The position numbers were made by a program, and so were the translations under genes. From the NCBI GenBank assembly GCA_013140705.1, contig JABFSH010000028.1, positions 62,001-126,000 of the forward strand: 64,000 bases of DNA, in the 5' to 3' direction. This DNA comes from Methylococcaceae bacterium. GTDB taxonomy: Bacteria; Pseudomonadota; Gammaproteobacteria; Methylococcales; Methylomonadaceae. Under the pieces are notes generated by a model. It saw nothing but the letters and a program-made list of their open reading frames with translations, searched no databases and had not been told where the DNA came from. Of the stretch, positions 8,299 to 18,005 are shown one piece after another (within the stretch, counting starts at the first letter, position 1; each line of letters opens with the position of its first letter).

Positions 8299-9675
8299 AT
8301 GAATACCTATTCAACGTCACTTTTTATTTTCCGCCGTGACTTACGCCTATACGACAATACCGCGCTCAATGAGGCATTGCGGATTTCCAATCAGGTCATC
8401 GCATGCTTCATTTTTGATCCGAGACAAATCGATAATCACCCTTATCAAAGCAAACCGGGCTTGCAATTCATGCTGGAGTCTCTTAGAGATTTACAGAAAC
8501 AATTTCCCGGCCCGGGAGATCAGTTGATTCTTTATCATGCGCCGCCTGAACAAGTAATACAACGTTTGCACCTTGAACAACAAATCCAGGCAGTGTTTGT
8601 CAACCGTGATTACACGCCATTTAGTCGACACCGGGATAATGAGCTTTATAACCAGTGCACTCAATTAGGCATTGCGTTTCATTACCATGCAGATGCCTTG
8701 CTAACTGAACCCGAACAGGCAGCAAAAAATAATCGAACGCCCTATAAACAATTTACAGCATTTTATAACCACGCCCGGCAAATTCCGGTCAGCCCGCCCA
8801 ATCCATTACAGAAACAAACCTTCAAAACCCTGCCTTCTGACGTAACCATTGAACAGTTCGAACTACTCGACTGGAAATCAAACATGAATGCTTTAAGAGG
8901 AGGACGTAGTGAAGCATTAACGATATTCAATCAACTGGGGACTTGTAACGATTACCTGGATACCCGAGACTTCCCGGCACTGAATGCAACCAGTAAACTC
9001 TCAGCGCATCTAAAATTCGGCACCTGTTCCATACGGGAGATTTACTATGCGATTGCCGAACAACTGGGGCATGAACACCCATTACTGCGTCAACTCTACT
9101 GGCGTGATTTTTTTACTCACATTGCCTTTCATTTTCCGCAGGTTTTCGGCCAGGCTTTTTTGCCGAAATTTAATCAGCTGCAATGGGATAACAACTCTGA
9201 TTATTTTCAGGCCTGGTGTGCAGGCCTGACTGGTTTTCCGATTGTCGATGCCGGCATGCGCGAATTAAACTCGACGGGCTATATGCATAACCGGGTCCGC
9301 ATGATTGTCGCTTCATTTCTAGTCAAAGACTTGCACATCCATTGGCGTTGGGGAGAGCGCTACTTTGCGCAACATCTGGTCGATTATGATCCCTGCATCA
9401 ATAACGGTAATTGGCAGTGGGCCGCATCAACGGGCTGCGATGCTCAGCCATTCTTCAGAATTTTCAATCCCTGGCGACAACAAGAGAAATTTGATCCTGA
9501 CTGTGAATACATCCACCTATGGTTACCCGAATTACAGAAATTTTCGCCAAAAATGCTGCATCAATGGTATAAGACACACACAAAGGGTAATTATCCGGCG
9601 CCCATTATTGACCACGGCATAGAAAGCCGATTAAGCATGGATCGCTTTAAGGCTGTTAGCAACTTAGTAAGCTAA
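8299..9675 (+). CDS. phrB: Deoxyribodipyrimidine photolyase
   Basis: This 458-residue flavoprotein splits UV-induced pyrimidine dimers using light. The N-terminal alpha/beta antenna domain begins SLFIFRRDLRLYDNTAL, the family opening. The C-terminal FAD domain carries LRQLYWRDFF, GFPIVDAGMRELNSTGYMHN and the strongly conserved WQWAASTGCDAQPFFRIFNP stretch near residue 375. These point to a class I CPD photolyase; a cryptochrome-like relative is less likely because the DNA-binding and Trp-rich segments are intact. Length is near the family norm. It lies downstream of the DUF1499 gene and upstream of the c-di-GMP gene, with about 190 bp of palindrome-bearing spacer. Confidence 0.95.
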   Translation: MNTYSTSLFIFRRDLRLYDNTALNEALRISNQVIACFIFDPRQIDNHPYQSKPGLQFMLESLRDLQKQFPGPGDQLILYHAPPEQVIQRLHLEQQIQAVFVNRDYTPFSRHRDNELYNQCTQLGIAFHYHADALLTEPEQAAKNNRTPYKQFTAFYNHARQIPVSPPNPLQKQTFKTLPSDVTIEQFELLDWKSNMNALRGGRSEALTIFNQLGTCNDYLDTRDFPALNATSKLSAHLKFGTCSIREIYYAIAEQLGHEHPLLRQLYWRDFFTHIAFHFPQVFGQAFLPKFNQLQWDNNSDYFQAWCAGLTGFPIVDAGMRELNSTGYMHNRVRMIVASFLVKDLHIHWRWGERYFAQHLVDYDPCINNGNWQWAASTGCDAQPFFRIFNPWRQQEKFDPDCEYIHLWLPELQKFSPKMLHQWYKTHTKGNYPAPIIDHGIESRLSMDRFKAVSNLVS

Positions 9676-9762
9676 TATTTCTCAATATTCTGTAATAAAA
9701 CATAACCAAATCTTGTCTAATAAATGCAAAACGGTTTACTAACCGGGGCACGAATTATTTCA

Positions 9763-9844
9763 TGTTCATGCAAACATGAACACACGGATTTAAGCTTACC
9801 AGGTACATGTGTTGTTTTATTGGTCACTGAAGCTGGACCAATAA
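9763..9844. promoter_or_regulatory. Two perfect inverted repeats before the c-di-GMP enzyme gene
   Basis: TGTTCATG (9763-9770) and CATGAACA (9775-9782) form one palindrome with a 4-nt loop. TTATTGGTC (9817-9825) and GACCAATAA (9836-9844) form a second with a 10-nt loop, ending 10 bp before the AGGAGG ribosome site at 9855-9860. They could be operators, a photolyase terminator or a leader hairpin. The sequence does not decide between these. Confidence 0.4.
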
Positions 9845-9868
9845 TAAAGAACCTAGGAGGAATAACAT

Positions 9869-12800
9869 TTGAACACAGTTAAATGGATAACCGCCCCCCG
9901 TAATTTCAGCATTAAATGGAAAATATTTTTATTATCCGCATTGGTGTTCGGCTCATCATTAACGTTAGGCTTTGCCTACATGACCTATCAAAGCTTCTGG
10001 CTTAATGTGCAAACAGCCTTGAGCGGCATGATGAATTTTACCGATGCCAAGCAGCAGGGCATCATTCGATTCATTGACCAAAACGAAAAGCTTGCAAAGC
10101 AACTGGCCAATCTCTCCTCACAAGCCGATTACAAGATCCTGCGCAGCCAATTTGAAAACATCGTTGCTACCGATGTGTTCAAACTGGAGGCTCACCCGTT
10201 CAAAGATGAAATTATTGCCGGACAGCGCAGCATTCCAACCTGGACTGTGTACCACTCGATTGATTATGTTTCGGACGGAGTGATTCAGGTTTCATCAGAT
10301 TCTAAGCGCGAGGGAAATCGCTGGGATAAGATTCTGGATCTCAAATCAGGTTATTCAGATCCTTACTTTGATGGCACTGTACCCGTCATAACTTTTGCTG
10401 CCAACACAAGCAAAGGCGGCACCATCTATGTTCATGCAGACGCCCGCATGCTCACAAACATTGTCAGTGGTGAGATCGGTAATCTTGCCGGAGACATGGG
10501 CGCTTACTACTTGGCCGGAGTAGGCAAGACCTACGACTTCTACCTCGTTAACAAAGACAATGTATTAATTACCGAATCGCGTATTCGCCCAGATCAATTT
10601 TTGAAAGGGCATGGCAGTGAAGCTCCCTGGCGGGCTACACACATGCAGGCTGGAATCGTATGCGCCAGCAACGGAATGTACAAAACCAACGGACGTAGCA
10701 TTGCTGGTTGCCGCGAGGTGATGGGATTCTATGGCGGCGTGTCGGGAAAGAAAATGCTGGGGGCATCCATGCCGTTCTACGATTCCGGCTGGACACTGGT
10801 CGTTGAAGAAGAAGCCAATGAATTACTGATGCCGTTGCGGCGTATGTTTCTCGAACAACTCGGCATGCTTTTTATTATAAGCACTATGGGGATTATCTTA
10901 TACTTGCGTCTACAAGATAAAATCATTATTCACCCGCTGTTCAAATTACAACAGGCCATTGAAGACATAGAACGGACAAAGATTTTCAGTAAATCCATTA
11001 AAGTCGAATCAGGAGATGAATTCGGCGTGCTCGCCAATGCGTTTAACCGGATGTCACATAATCTAGATTCTCTTTATCATGAGTTGGAAGCACGGGTTGC
11101 TGAACGCACTCAAGAGCTGGAAGTGCTCAACCATAAAATTCTGGTCAACCTGGAGGCCAGCAAAGAATCAGAGTTAAAGCTGCAAAAAAGTGAACAACGC
11201 TCCAAGCAGGCCATTATGGAACTGGAGATGCAGAAGCTTGCATTGGATGAACACGCGATTGTTTCAATCACGGATGTTGCTGGCACCATCTGTTATGTCA
11301 ATGAACGGTTTTGTCAGATCAGTCAATATACTCAACAGGAATTGCTGGGCAATAATCACCGCATGATCAATTCCGGATATCATTCCAAAGATTTTTTCAA
11401 GGAGATGTATCGGGTTATCGCCCAGGGTAATGTCTGGCGAAACGAGGTTTGCAACCGCGCCAAGGATGGGAGCTTGTATTGGCTGGACATGACCATCGTA
11501 CCCTTTAAAGATGAGAAGGGTAAACCTTACCAATACATTGCGATACGTACGGACATCACGGCACGCAAGAAATCGGAAGCGGATATCCAGCAATTGGCTT
11601 TCTACGATCCACTAACTGGGCTGCCCAACCGTCGCTTGCTGATGGATCGCCTGCAACATGCACTGGCATCCAACTTACGCAATAACAAGCATGGCGCTGT
11701 CGTATTCATCGATCTCGATAATTTCAAGGCGCTTAACGATACCAAAGGCCATAGCATCGGCGACCTTTTGTTGATTGAAGTCGCCAATCGACTCAAAAGC
11801 TGTGTGCGCGAGGAAGACACCGTCGCTCGTTTGGGCGGTGATGAGTTTGTACTTCTACTGGAAAACCTGAGTAATTCCCATTCCGAGGCGAGCCTACATG
11901 CCGAACAGATTGCGCAAAAAATATTGCATGAATTGAATCGACTTTATTGGCTGGATGGTTATGAGCATCGCAGTTCACCCAGTATCGGCATTACCCTGTT
12001 TTGCGATAATTCGGCCAATGTCGATCAGTTAATCCAATTCGCCGATACCGCCATGTATCAAGCCAAAAGTGCCGGACGTAACACGTTGCGTTTCTATGAT
12101 GCCCGAACGCAGGCCATACTGGAAACACGGAGCGAACTGGAACATGAGCTGCATTCGGCCGTTGATAAACAACAACTGCAGCTCCATTATCAAGTGCAAG
12201 TAGACAAAAGCTGTCGGCCAATTGGTGCAGAAGCACTGATACGCTGGCACCATCCCGAACTCGGAATGATTCCTCCCAATCAATTCATCCCCATTGCTGA
12301 AGAAACCGGCTTGATCATAGCAATTGGTTACTGGGTATTGGAAACGGCCTGCGAGCAAATTAAACAGTGGGAATGCAATGAAAGCACCCGAAATATGGTA
12401 CTTGCCGTCAACGTGAGCATGAGACAATTCCGCGAGGCGACATTTGTACCTCAAGTGAAGATGCTAATCGAACAAAGTGGCATTCATCCCGGCCATCTAA
12501 AACTGGAGATCACCGAGAGCATGCTCGTTGATAATGTGGATGCGACAATCAGTACCATGCAGAAGCTGAAGGATCTAGGTCTGAAATTTTCTATGGATGA
12601 CTTTGGCACCGGTTATTCATCGCTGTTGAATATCAAACGCCTGCCGCTGGATCAACTTAAAATCGACCAATCCTTCGTACGCGATATATTGCATGACGAT
12701 CTTGATAAAGCTCTCGTACGAACAATTATTGCCATGGCCACCAGTATGAATCTGGATATAATCGCCGAAGGTGTGGAAAATGAGGAACAACGGCATTTAT

Positions 12801-12898
12801 TGGCCCTTAAGGGTTGTACTAATTGCCAAGGTTATCTTTTTGGTAAACCACTGCCGATTGAAGAATTTGATTTGTTAATCCAGACGATGACTCGATAA
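9869..12898 (+). CDS. Membrane-bound Cache-like/HAMP/PAS/GGDEF/EAL c-di-GMP enzyme
   Basis: This 1009-residue inner-membrane protein has a transmembrane helix near 20-42 and a roughly 280-residue periplasmic sensor. A second helix near 325-345 is followed by HAMP, a coiled coil, PAS (about 455-565), GGDEF (about 575-735) and EAL (about 750-1000) domains. The cyclase motif GGDEF near 655 is intact, with an RxxD inhibitory site (REED) five residues before it. The phosphodiesterase motif EALIRW near 787 and DDFGTGYSS near 910 are also intact, so both making and breaking c-di-GMP are possible. The start is TTG, fixed by a perfect AGGAGG at 9855-9860 with 8-bp spacing. Confidence 0.93.
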   Translation: MNTVKWITAPRNFSIKWKIFLLSALVFGSSLTLGFAYMTYQSFWLNVQTALSGMMNFTDAKQQGIIRFIDQNEKLAKQLANLSSQADYKILRSQFENIVATDVFKLEAHPFKDEIIAGQRSIPTWTVYHSIDYVSDGVIQVSSDSKREGNRWDKILDLKSGYSDPYFDGTVPVITFAANTSKGGTIYVHADARMLTNIVSGEIGNLAGDMGAYYLAGVGKTYDFYLVNKDNVLITESRIRPDQFLKGHGSEAPWRATHMQAGIVCASNGMYKTNGRSIAGCREVMGFYGGVSGKKMLGASMPFYDSGWTLVVEEEANELLMPLRRMFLEQLGMLFIISTMGIILYLRLQDKIIIHPLFKLQQAIEDIERTKIFSKSIKVESGDEFGVLANAFNRMSHNLDSLYHELEARVAERTQELEVLNHKILVNLEASKESELKLQKSEQRSKQAIMELEMQKLALDEHAIVSITDVAGTICYVNERFCQISQYTQQELLGNNHRMINSGYHSKDFFKEMYRVIAQGNVWRNEVCNRAKDGSLYWLDMTIVPFKDEKGKPYQYIAIRTDITARKKSEADIQQLAFYDPLTGLPNRRLLMDRLQHALASNLRNNKHGAVVFIDLDNFKALNDTKGHSIGDLLLIEVANRLKSCVREEDTVARLGGDEFVLLLENLSNSHSEASLHAEQIAQKILHELNRLYWLDGYEHRSSPSIGITLFCDNSANVDQLIQFADTAMYQAKSAGRNTLRFYDARTQAILETRSELEHELHSAVDKQQLQLHYQVQVDKSCRPIGAEALIRWHHPELGMIPPNQFIPIAEETGLIIAIGYWVLETACEQIKQWECNESTRNMVLAVNVSMRQFREATFVPQVKMLIEQSGIHPGHLKLEITESMLVDNVDATISTMQKLKDLGLKFSMDDFGTGYSSLLNIKRLPLDQLKIDQSFVRDILHDDLDKALVRTIIAMATSMNLDIIAEGVENEEQRHLLALKGCTNCQGYLFGKPLPIEEFDLLIQTMTR

Positions 12899-12917
12899 TG
12901 ATGGCTAACGAACAACA

Positions 12918-13481
12918 ATGGACAGTCAGCAGTTTACCCGCCCATTAATCGAAACTCTTTCGTCGACCGACAATCTATCCCCTAATTTATCGCCAATGTA
13001 TAAACACGGTCACTTCAAACCCGCTTTATCGTTCCAGAATCGGCACTTGAGCCAATTCGACAGCCATATCAGGCAGCAAAAAATATTGCTTGAGGCGGTC
13101 CGGTCAGCGATACCCAAAACATTGACAACTCATGTTCAACATACGGTGTTGACAAATAATAAGTTGCTGATTTATACCGATTCCGCAGCCTGGGCAGCGC
13201 AGTTGCGCTTTTATGAAAAAGCCATTATGTCGGCGATCGCGTCTTTTTCAAGTCATTCGGTCTCGACGATTCAATTAAAACTTGTCCTGGACCCCATCGG
13301 TCCAAGTGCTATTCAGAAAGATTCTGCGAATCTTCCGGCATCTAAACATTTGGAAATCTTGCGGCATTTTTGTCTGACTGCTCCGGATAATGAATTGACG
13401 CATTCGCTAATGAAATTGACGAATACATTAGAACGGTTATCTGCTTCAGAAACGGGTAAAAACACAGATCGAGTGATATAG
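12918..13481 (+). CDS. dciA: DciA-like (DUF721) replicative helicase loader
   Basis: The 187-residue protein carries a DUF721/DciA domain from about residue 40 to 125. Its markers are LEAVRSAIP, the VLTNNKLLIYTDSAAWAAQL stretch near 80 and LRFYEKAIM. DciA assists DnaB helicase loading in bacteria lacking DnaC. In many proteobacteria it sits beside lpxC and secA; here it is tail-to-tail with lpxC, which supports the call. The C-terminal 60 residues are less conserved. It starts 20 bp after the c-di-GMP gene and no clear ribosome site is seen, so the start is moderately certain. Confidence 0.8.
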   Translation: MDSQQFTRPLIETLSSTDNLSPNLSPMYKHGHFKPALSFQNRHLSQFDSHIRQQKILLEAVRSAIPKTLTTHVQHTVLTNNKLLIYTDSAAWAAQLRFYEKAIMSAIASFSSHSVSTIQLKLVLDPIGPSAIQKDSANLPASKHLEILRHFCLTAPDNELTHSLMKLTNTLERLSASETGKNTDRVI

Positions 13482-13535
13482 ACAACCACCTGGAATCAAA
13501 TTTCGGGAAGTTGATTTTATTGTCCAGGCCTTGCT

Positions 13536-13564
13536 GGTCTTCCGACATTTAGCGAAGGAAGACC
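13536..13564. terminator. Hairpin between convergent dciA and lpxC
   Basis: A perfect 8-bp stem, GGTCTTCC (13536-13543) with GGAAGACC (13557-13564) and a 13-nt loop, lies between the two stop codons. It could serve both strands as a terminator, though no strong T-run follows on either. Confidence 0.4.
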
Positions 13565-13573
13565 CGCTGAATT

Positions 13574-14497
13574 TTATGCAGCAGGCCGCTGAGCCTGTGC
13601 TGCACGCATGAACGATATCGGTGCATCTCCTTCCTCATCGAATGAAATCATTTCCCACGCGTCCTTATCTTCTAACAAGGTGCGCAGCAATTTATTATTG
13701 AGGCCATGACCGGATTTATAACCGGTGAATTCACCGATTAAACTATGTCCCAACAGGTATAAATCGCCAATCGCATCAAGAATTTTATGTTTGACAAACT
13801 CATCGGCATAACGCAAGCCATCTTCATTGAGGATTTTACTTTCGTCAACCACAATGGCGTTATCCAGACTACCACCCAAGGCAAGATTATTCCGCCTCAA
13901 CATGTCGATGTCTTTCATGAAACCAAAGGTTCGAGCGCGACTCACTTCCTTAACAAAGGTCGTCGATGAAAAATCCATCGTCGCGGTTTTCACCTTATCC
14001 TCGAAAGCGGGATGCTCGAAATCAATGGTAAATGTCACTTTGAAACCATCAAATGGTTCAAAGGCAGCCCACTTGTCTCCGTCTTCTACACGTACACTTC
14101 GTTTAATGCGAATGTATTGTTTTGGATAATCCTGCTCTTCCACACCCGCCGATTGCAGTAAAAACACAAAGGGCCCGGCACTGCCATCCATAATCGGCAC
14201 TTCAGCCGCACTGACATCGATAATGGCATTATCAATTCCGAGTCCAGCAAATGCGGAAAGCAGATGCTCGATGGTCGATATTTTGACTTTTCCTGATACC
14301 AGTGTCGTAGAAAGCACCGTTTCTCCAACATTACCCGGCGTTGCCTGAATGGTGACAGGCTCCGGTAAATCCACTCGACGAAACCGGATACCGGTATTGG
14401 CCTCGGCCGGACGCAAAGTCAAATACACCTTGTCACCGGTATGTAAGCCCACACCCGTTGCTCTTATCGTATTTTTTAAAGTTCGCTGTTTTATCAT
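13574..14497 (-). CDS. lpxC: UDP-3-O-acyl-N-acetylglucosamine deacetylase
   Basis: The 307-residue zinc enzyme carries out the committed step of lipid A synthesis. It opens [20 protein letters not shown] as usual for LpxC. Zinc ligands are seen in [17 protein letters not shown] near residue 78 and in [15 protein letters not shown] near 238-242, and the catalytic His lies in [11 protein letters not shown] near 265. It is the last gene of the dcw cluster, separated from ftsZ by 315 bp, so it probably has its own promoter as well as read-through. Length is normal. Confidence 0.98.
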   Translation of the reverse strand: MIKQRTLKNTIRATGVGLHTGDKVYLTLRPAEANTGIRFRRVDLPEPVTIQATPGNVGETVLSTTLVSGKVKISTIEHLLSAFAGLGIDNAIIDVSAAEVPIMDGSAGPFVFLLQSAGVEEQDYPKQYIRIKRSVRVEDGDKWAAFEPFDGFKVTFTIDFEHPAFEDKVKTATMDFSSTTFVKEVSRARTFGFMKDIDMLRRNNLALGGSLDNAIVVDESKILNEDGLRYADEFVKHKILDAIGDLYLLGHSLIGEFTGYKSGHGLNNKLLRTLLEDKDAWEMISFDEEGDAPISFMRAAQAQRPAA

Positions 14498-14812
14498 AAA
14501 ATTATTTAAGCCAAATGAGATGGGCCTGAAAGCGACATCTTATCACAATCAAACCCAAAGACTGAGGTTAAGACCTTATGCATCGGTCCTGTTTGTAACT
14601 GATTTTCAATTTCCTAACTCACCTCACCGAATTTCTCCCACCAACGGCTGAAGTACAGAATATGCTGAATGCAGCAAACGCAGGTGCTGTTTGCCGTTCA
14701 TCAAAATTACTGGCTCTTCATTCACCTGCATCCGGCAAGGATCTCATTAACCAAGAGATGAGAGGGGTTACATTCAAAAATTTTATGCCTGCTAACTATT
14801 TTAATGCTTTTT
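14498..14812. other. ftsZ-lpxC intergenic stretch
   Basis: No gene or strong hairpin is seen. On the minus strand it must hold the lpxC leader and probably a promoter, but I could not find a convincing -35/-10 pair. Open frames on the plus strand across it look like chance. Confidence 0.4.
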
Positions 14813-15967
14813 TTAATCCGCTTGTCGTCTCAAGAAAGCGGGGATATCCAGATATTCCAAGTCGACATCTTTTTTGGGTTGCGCGCCGAAACGGGATTCT
14901 CTGTTTTCATTTTTATTACGAATAACCGTAGGCTTATCCAGTTCGTCATAAATATTTTGACCCGCCGCCGTTTTTGGCAAGACCTTAATCGGGGCTTTCA
15001 CGCCGACGGGCGGCAATCCCATTCCCGTGGCTACGACGGTTACTTTTATTTCATCGCCTAAGGTTGGATCTATCGCTGTACCGATCTTGATAATGGCATC
15101 TTCAGAAGCGAATTCGTGCACGATCGTACCCACTTCATTAAACTCAGCAATACCCATATCCGATGCGGTAATGTTAACCAAAATGCCTCTGGCGCCCTGC
15201 AAGTTTATATCTTCCAATAACGGGCAGGCAATCGCTTTTTCAGCCGCTTCACGAGCGCGGTGCTCGCCGGAAGCCGAACCGATGCCCATTATGGCGGCGC
15301 CCATACCTGACATAACGGTTCTGACATCGGCAAAATCCACGTTAATCATGCCGGGATGAACAATCAGCTGGGTAATGCCCTGCACAGCGTCCAATAACAC
15401 ATCATTGGCTGCTTTAAATGCATTCATCAACGACACATTATTACCCAGAACAGGTAACAATTTTTGGTTAGGAATCGTAATCAATGAATCGACATATTTT
15501 TCCAGTTCCGCTATTCCCTGTTCGGCAACAAGCTGTTTCTTTTTACCTTCAAACTGGAAAGGCTTGGTCACGACAGCAACCGTCAGAATACCCATGTCTC
15601 TTGCAATTTGAGCGATAACAGGAATTGCACCGGTACCGGTGCCGCCACCCATGCCGGCTGTCAAAAACACCATGTCAGAACCTTGTAAAACTTCCTTGAT
15701 GCGATCTTTATTTTCTTCTGCAGCCTGTTTACCGATATCCGGGTTTGTACCTGCTCCCAAGCCTTTGGTCAGTTCAACGCCCAATTGGATAATGGTATCG
15801 ATATCCAGTTTTCTCAATGCTTGAGCATCGGTATTGGCGCAAATAAACTCTACACCCTCGATATGGCAGTCTGCCATGTGATTCACTGCGTTACCGCCAC
15901 CGCCACCCACGCCGATCACTTTGATAACTGCGGTTTCGCTGCACATGTCCACTAATTCGTATTTCAT
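14813..15967 (-). CDS. ftsZ: Cell division GTPase FtsZ
   Basis: This 384-residue tubulin homologue polymerises into the division ring at midcell. Family motifs are IKVIGVGGGGGNAVNHM near residue 16, the tubulin signature GGGTGTGAIPVIA near 107, and NVDFADVRTVM near 210. The conserved C-terminal peptide, LEYLDIPAFLRRQAD, docks FtsA and ZipA. An AAGAGGTGGG ribosome site precedes the ATG. It is the last fts gene, 30 bp after ftsA. The linker before the tail is short. Confidence 0.99.
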   Translation of the reverse strand: MKYELVDMCSETAVIKVIGVGGGGGNAVNHMADCHIEGVEFICANTDAQALRKLDIDTIIQLGVELTKGLGAGTNPDIGKQAAEENKDRIKEVLQGSDMVFLTAGMGGGTGTGAIPVIAQIARDMGILTVAVVTKPFQFEGKKKQLVAEQGIAELEKYVDSLITIPNQKLLPVLGNNVSLMNAFKAANDVLLDAVQGITQLIVHPGMINVDFADVRTVMSGMGAAIMGIGSASGEHRAREAAEKAIACPLLEDINLQGARGILVNITASDMGIAEFNEVGTIVHEFASEDAIIKIGTAIDPTLGDEIKVTVVATGMGLPPVGVKAPIKVLPKTAAGQNIYDELDKPTVIRNKNENRESRFGAQPKKDVDLEYLDIPAFLRRQAD

Positions 15968-15997
15968 TTTCCCACCTCTTAAAAAATTATTAAATAC

Positions 15998-17224
15998 TTA
16001 AAAATTACCTTGGAACCAATTTTTCATTTTTGCTAACAATCCGGAACTGTCCGCTTCCAGACTTCTTCCTGAGCCCTGATGTTCTTTTCCATACATTAAC
16101 AACCCCACCCCGGTAGAGTGAACAGGATTTTTCACAACCTCTGTTAATCCTGTGACATTCTGTGGCACCCCCATTCTTACCGGCATGTGAAAGATCTCTT
16201 CAGCCAATTCAATCAACCCTTTCACTTGTGCGCTGCCACCGGTCAATACGATGCCGGCAGCAATCATGTCTTCATAGCCGCTACGTCTTAATTCCGCCTG
16301 CACCAGCAGCATCAACTCTTCATAACGCGGCTCAATAATTTCAGCTAAATTTTGTGTCGATATTTTGCGGGGTGAGCGATCGCCAATACTGGGTACTTCT
16401 ATGACACCATCGACGCTTGCCAATTGCGTCAACGCACAAGCATACTTGCGCTTGATTTGCTCCGCATTCAGGGTCGGCGTTCTCAAGGCAACGGCGATAT
16501 CATTGGTCACCTGATCACCGGCTATTGGTATCACCGCCGTATGTTTAATGGCACCTTCGGAAAAAATGGCAATATCAGTGGTGCCGCCACCAATATCAAT
16601 TAAACAAACGCCAAGTTCCTTTTCATCATCGGTCAATACCGAATTGCAGGACGCCAGTTGCTCCAGCACAATATCTTCAACTTCCAGTCCGCATCGACGT
16701 ATACACTTGATAATATTCTGTGATGCGCTGACGCTGCCAGTCACCATGTGTACTTTGGCTTCCAGGCGAATGCCGGACATGCCAATCGGTTCCTTGATGC
16801 CATCCTGCAAATCGATGACAAATTCCTGCGGTAAAATATGCAGGATCTTCTGATCCGCAGGAATGGCAACCGCCCGCGCTGAATCTATTACCCGATCGAT
16901 ATCATATTGTGTGACCTCTTTATCCTTGATCGCCACAATGCCATGAGAGTTCAGACTACGGATATGACTGCCGGCAATACCTGCAAACACGGACTTAATT
17001 TGACAGCCCGCCATTAACTCGGCTTCTTCAATCGCACGTTGTATCGATTGAACAGTCGACTCCAGATTAACAACCACCCCTTTTTTTAAACCACGCGAAG
17101 GCGTTGAACCAATACCGATAATTTCGATATTGCCATCGATGGTTAATTCGCCAACGATGGCGGCGACTTTTGAGGTGCCAATATCCAGTCCGACGATTAA
17201 ATTACGTTCTGTTTTTTTTGCCAT
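15998..17224 (-). CDS. ftsA: Cell division protein FtsA
   Basis: This 408-residue actin-like ATPase tethers FtsZ filaments to the membrane. The phosphate-binding motif is IVGLDIGTSKVAAIVGE near residue 10, the second phosphate motif is CLIDIGGGTTDIAIF near 205, and the adenosine motif is AAGIVLTGGSAQVKGL near 335. The C-terminal LLAKMKNWFQGNF is the amphipathic membrane-targeting helix. ATG 17224 (MAKKTERN) is chosen because family members begin close to it; the open frame extends 12 codons further into ftsQ. The start overlaps the ftsQ stop by 23 bp. Confidence 0.98.
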   Translation of the reverse strand: MAKKTERNLIVGLDIGTSKVAAIVGELTIDGNIEIIGIGSTPSRGLKKGVVVNLESTVQSIQRAIEEAELMAGCQIKSVFAGIAGSHIRSLNSHGIVAIKDKEVTQYDIDRVIDSARAVAIPADQKILHILPQEFVIDLQDGIKEPIGMSGIRLEAKVHMVTGSVSASQNIIKCIRRCGLEVEDIVLEQLASCNSVLTDDEKELGVCLIDIGGGTTDIAIFSEGAIKHTAVIPIAGDQVTNDIAVALRTPTLNAEQIKRKYACALTQLASVDGVIEVPSIGDRSPRKISTQNLAEIIEPRYEELMLLVQAELRRSGYEDMIAAGIVLTGGSAQVKGLIELAEEIFHMPVRMGVPQNVTGLTEVVKNPVHSTGVGLLMYGKEHQGSGRSLEADSSGLLAKMKNWFQGNF

Positions 17225-17999
17225 TTTGTTTACTCTGTAGCGCCTTTTCTGATGGTTCATTGGTTACATTTTGCGGATTCGCCAAGTCTTTCCAGTCGCA
17301 ACAGGGCGACTCAGGTTTCCAGGCGATGGCAAAGCCATTGGGATATCTTAAATCAACGGTTGCTATTGAATTCACCCGCTCTTGCCCAAGCACTGCCAGT
17401 GTCTTCAAAAAGCGGTGTAATTTTTTTAACTGCTCATTGCGCCCCAGCTCTATTTCCATTCCGGTAGTTAATTTAATTTTCCAGGCCCATCGATCATTCA
17501 CATTAAACTCGGCCAGCGCCAGCGATTGGTCGGCCAGTTCAGTTCTTATACCCTTCATGATTTCCAAAACTTTCTTTTCCTGCATCTGCGGACCAGTCAA
17601 CATGGGCAAATATTTAAACTGTTGTACCCGTTTTGGTGTAAACAGGTCGCCACGCTCATTCAAAAGACTCTGCAGTCCCCAGCGTACATACGGTTTTCTC
17701 TCATGTACCTTGATATCGATGGCATCCGGCCATACGCGCTTTACCGTCACTGATGCAACCCAGGGCAATGCCGCAACCGTTTGCTGTATCGCCTGCATAT
17801 CCGCCGAAAAAATACTCGTCTCCACTATGGGCTCCAATACCGTTTTTACCTCATCCTTGCTCAGATATTGAAAAACCCCGGTGGTTCTAACGTATTTGAT
17901 AGGCATTAAATTATGGACATCCTTAATAATTACCCGCCCTGCCAACCCCACCAGGCTAATAAATAGCAATGTAGCCACCGTGATTTTTGCAGCTGTCAT
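17202..17999 (-). CDS. ftsQ: Cell division protein FtsQ
   Basis: The 265-residue bitopic protein links early and late divisome proteins through FtsB/FtsL. A single N-terminal transmembrane helix (about 5-24) is followed by a POTRA domain (about 35-105, including SADMQAIQQTVAALPWV and VTVKRVWPDAIDIKVHERKP). A beta domain follows, in which RWGLQSLLNERGDLFTP near 115 is typical. The basic C-terminus (KQNGKKNRT) is a little unusual. It starts 6 bp after ddl and overlaps ftsA. Confidence 0.96.
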   Translation of the reverse strand: MTAAKITVATLLFISLVGLAGRVIIKDVHNLMPIKYVRTTGVFQYLSKDEVKTVLEPIVETSIFSADMQAIQQTVAALPWVASVTVKRVWPDAIDIKVHERKPYVRWGLQSLLNERGDLFTPKRVQQFKYLPMLTGPQMQEKKVLEIMKGIRTELADQSLALAEFNVNDRWAWKIKLTTGMEIELGRNEQLKKLHRFLKTLAVLGQERVNSIATVDLRYPNGFAIAWKPESPCCDWKDLANPQNVTNEPSEKALQSKQNGKKNRT

Positions 18000-18005
18000 T
18001 AGCCA

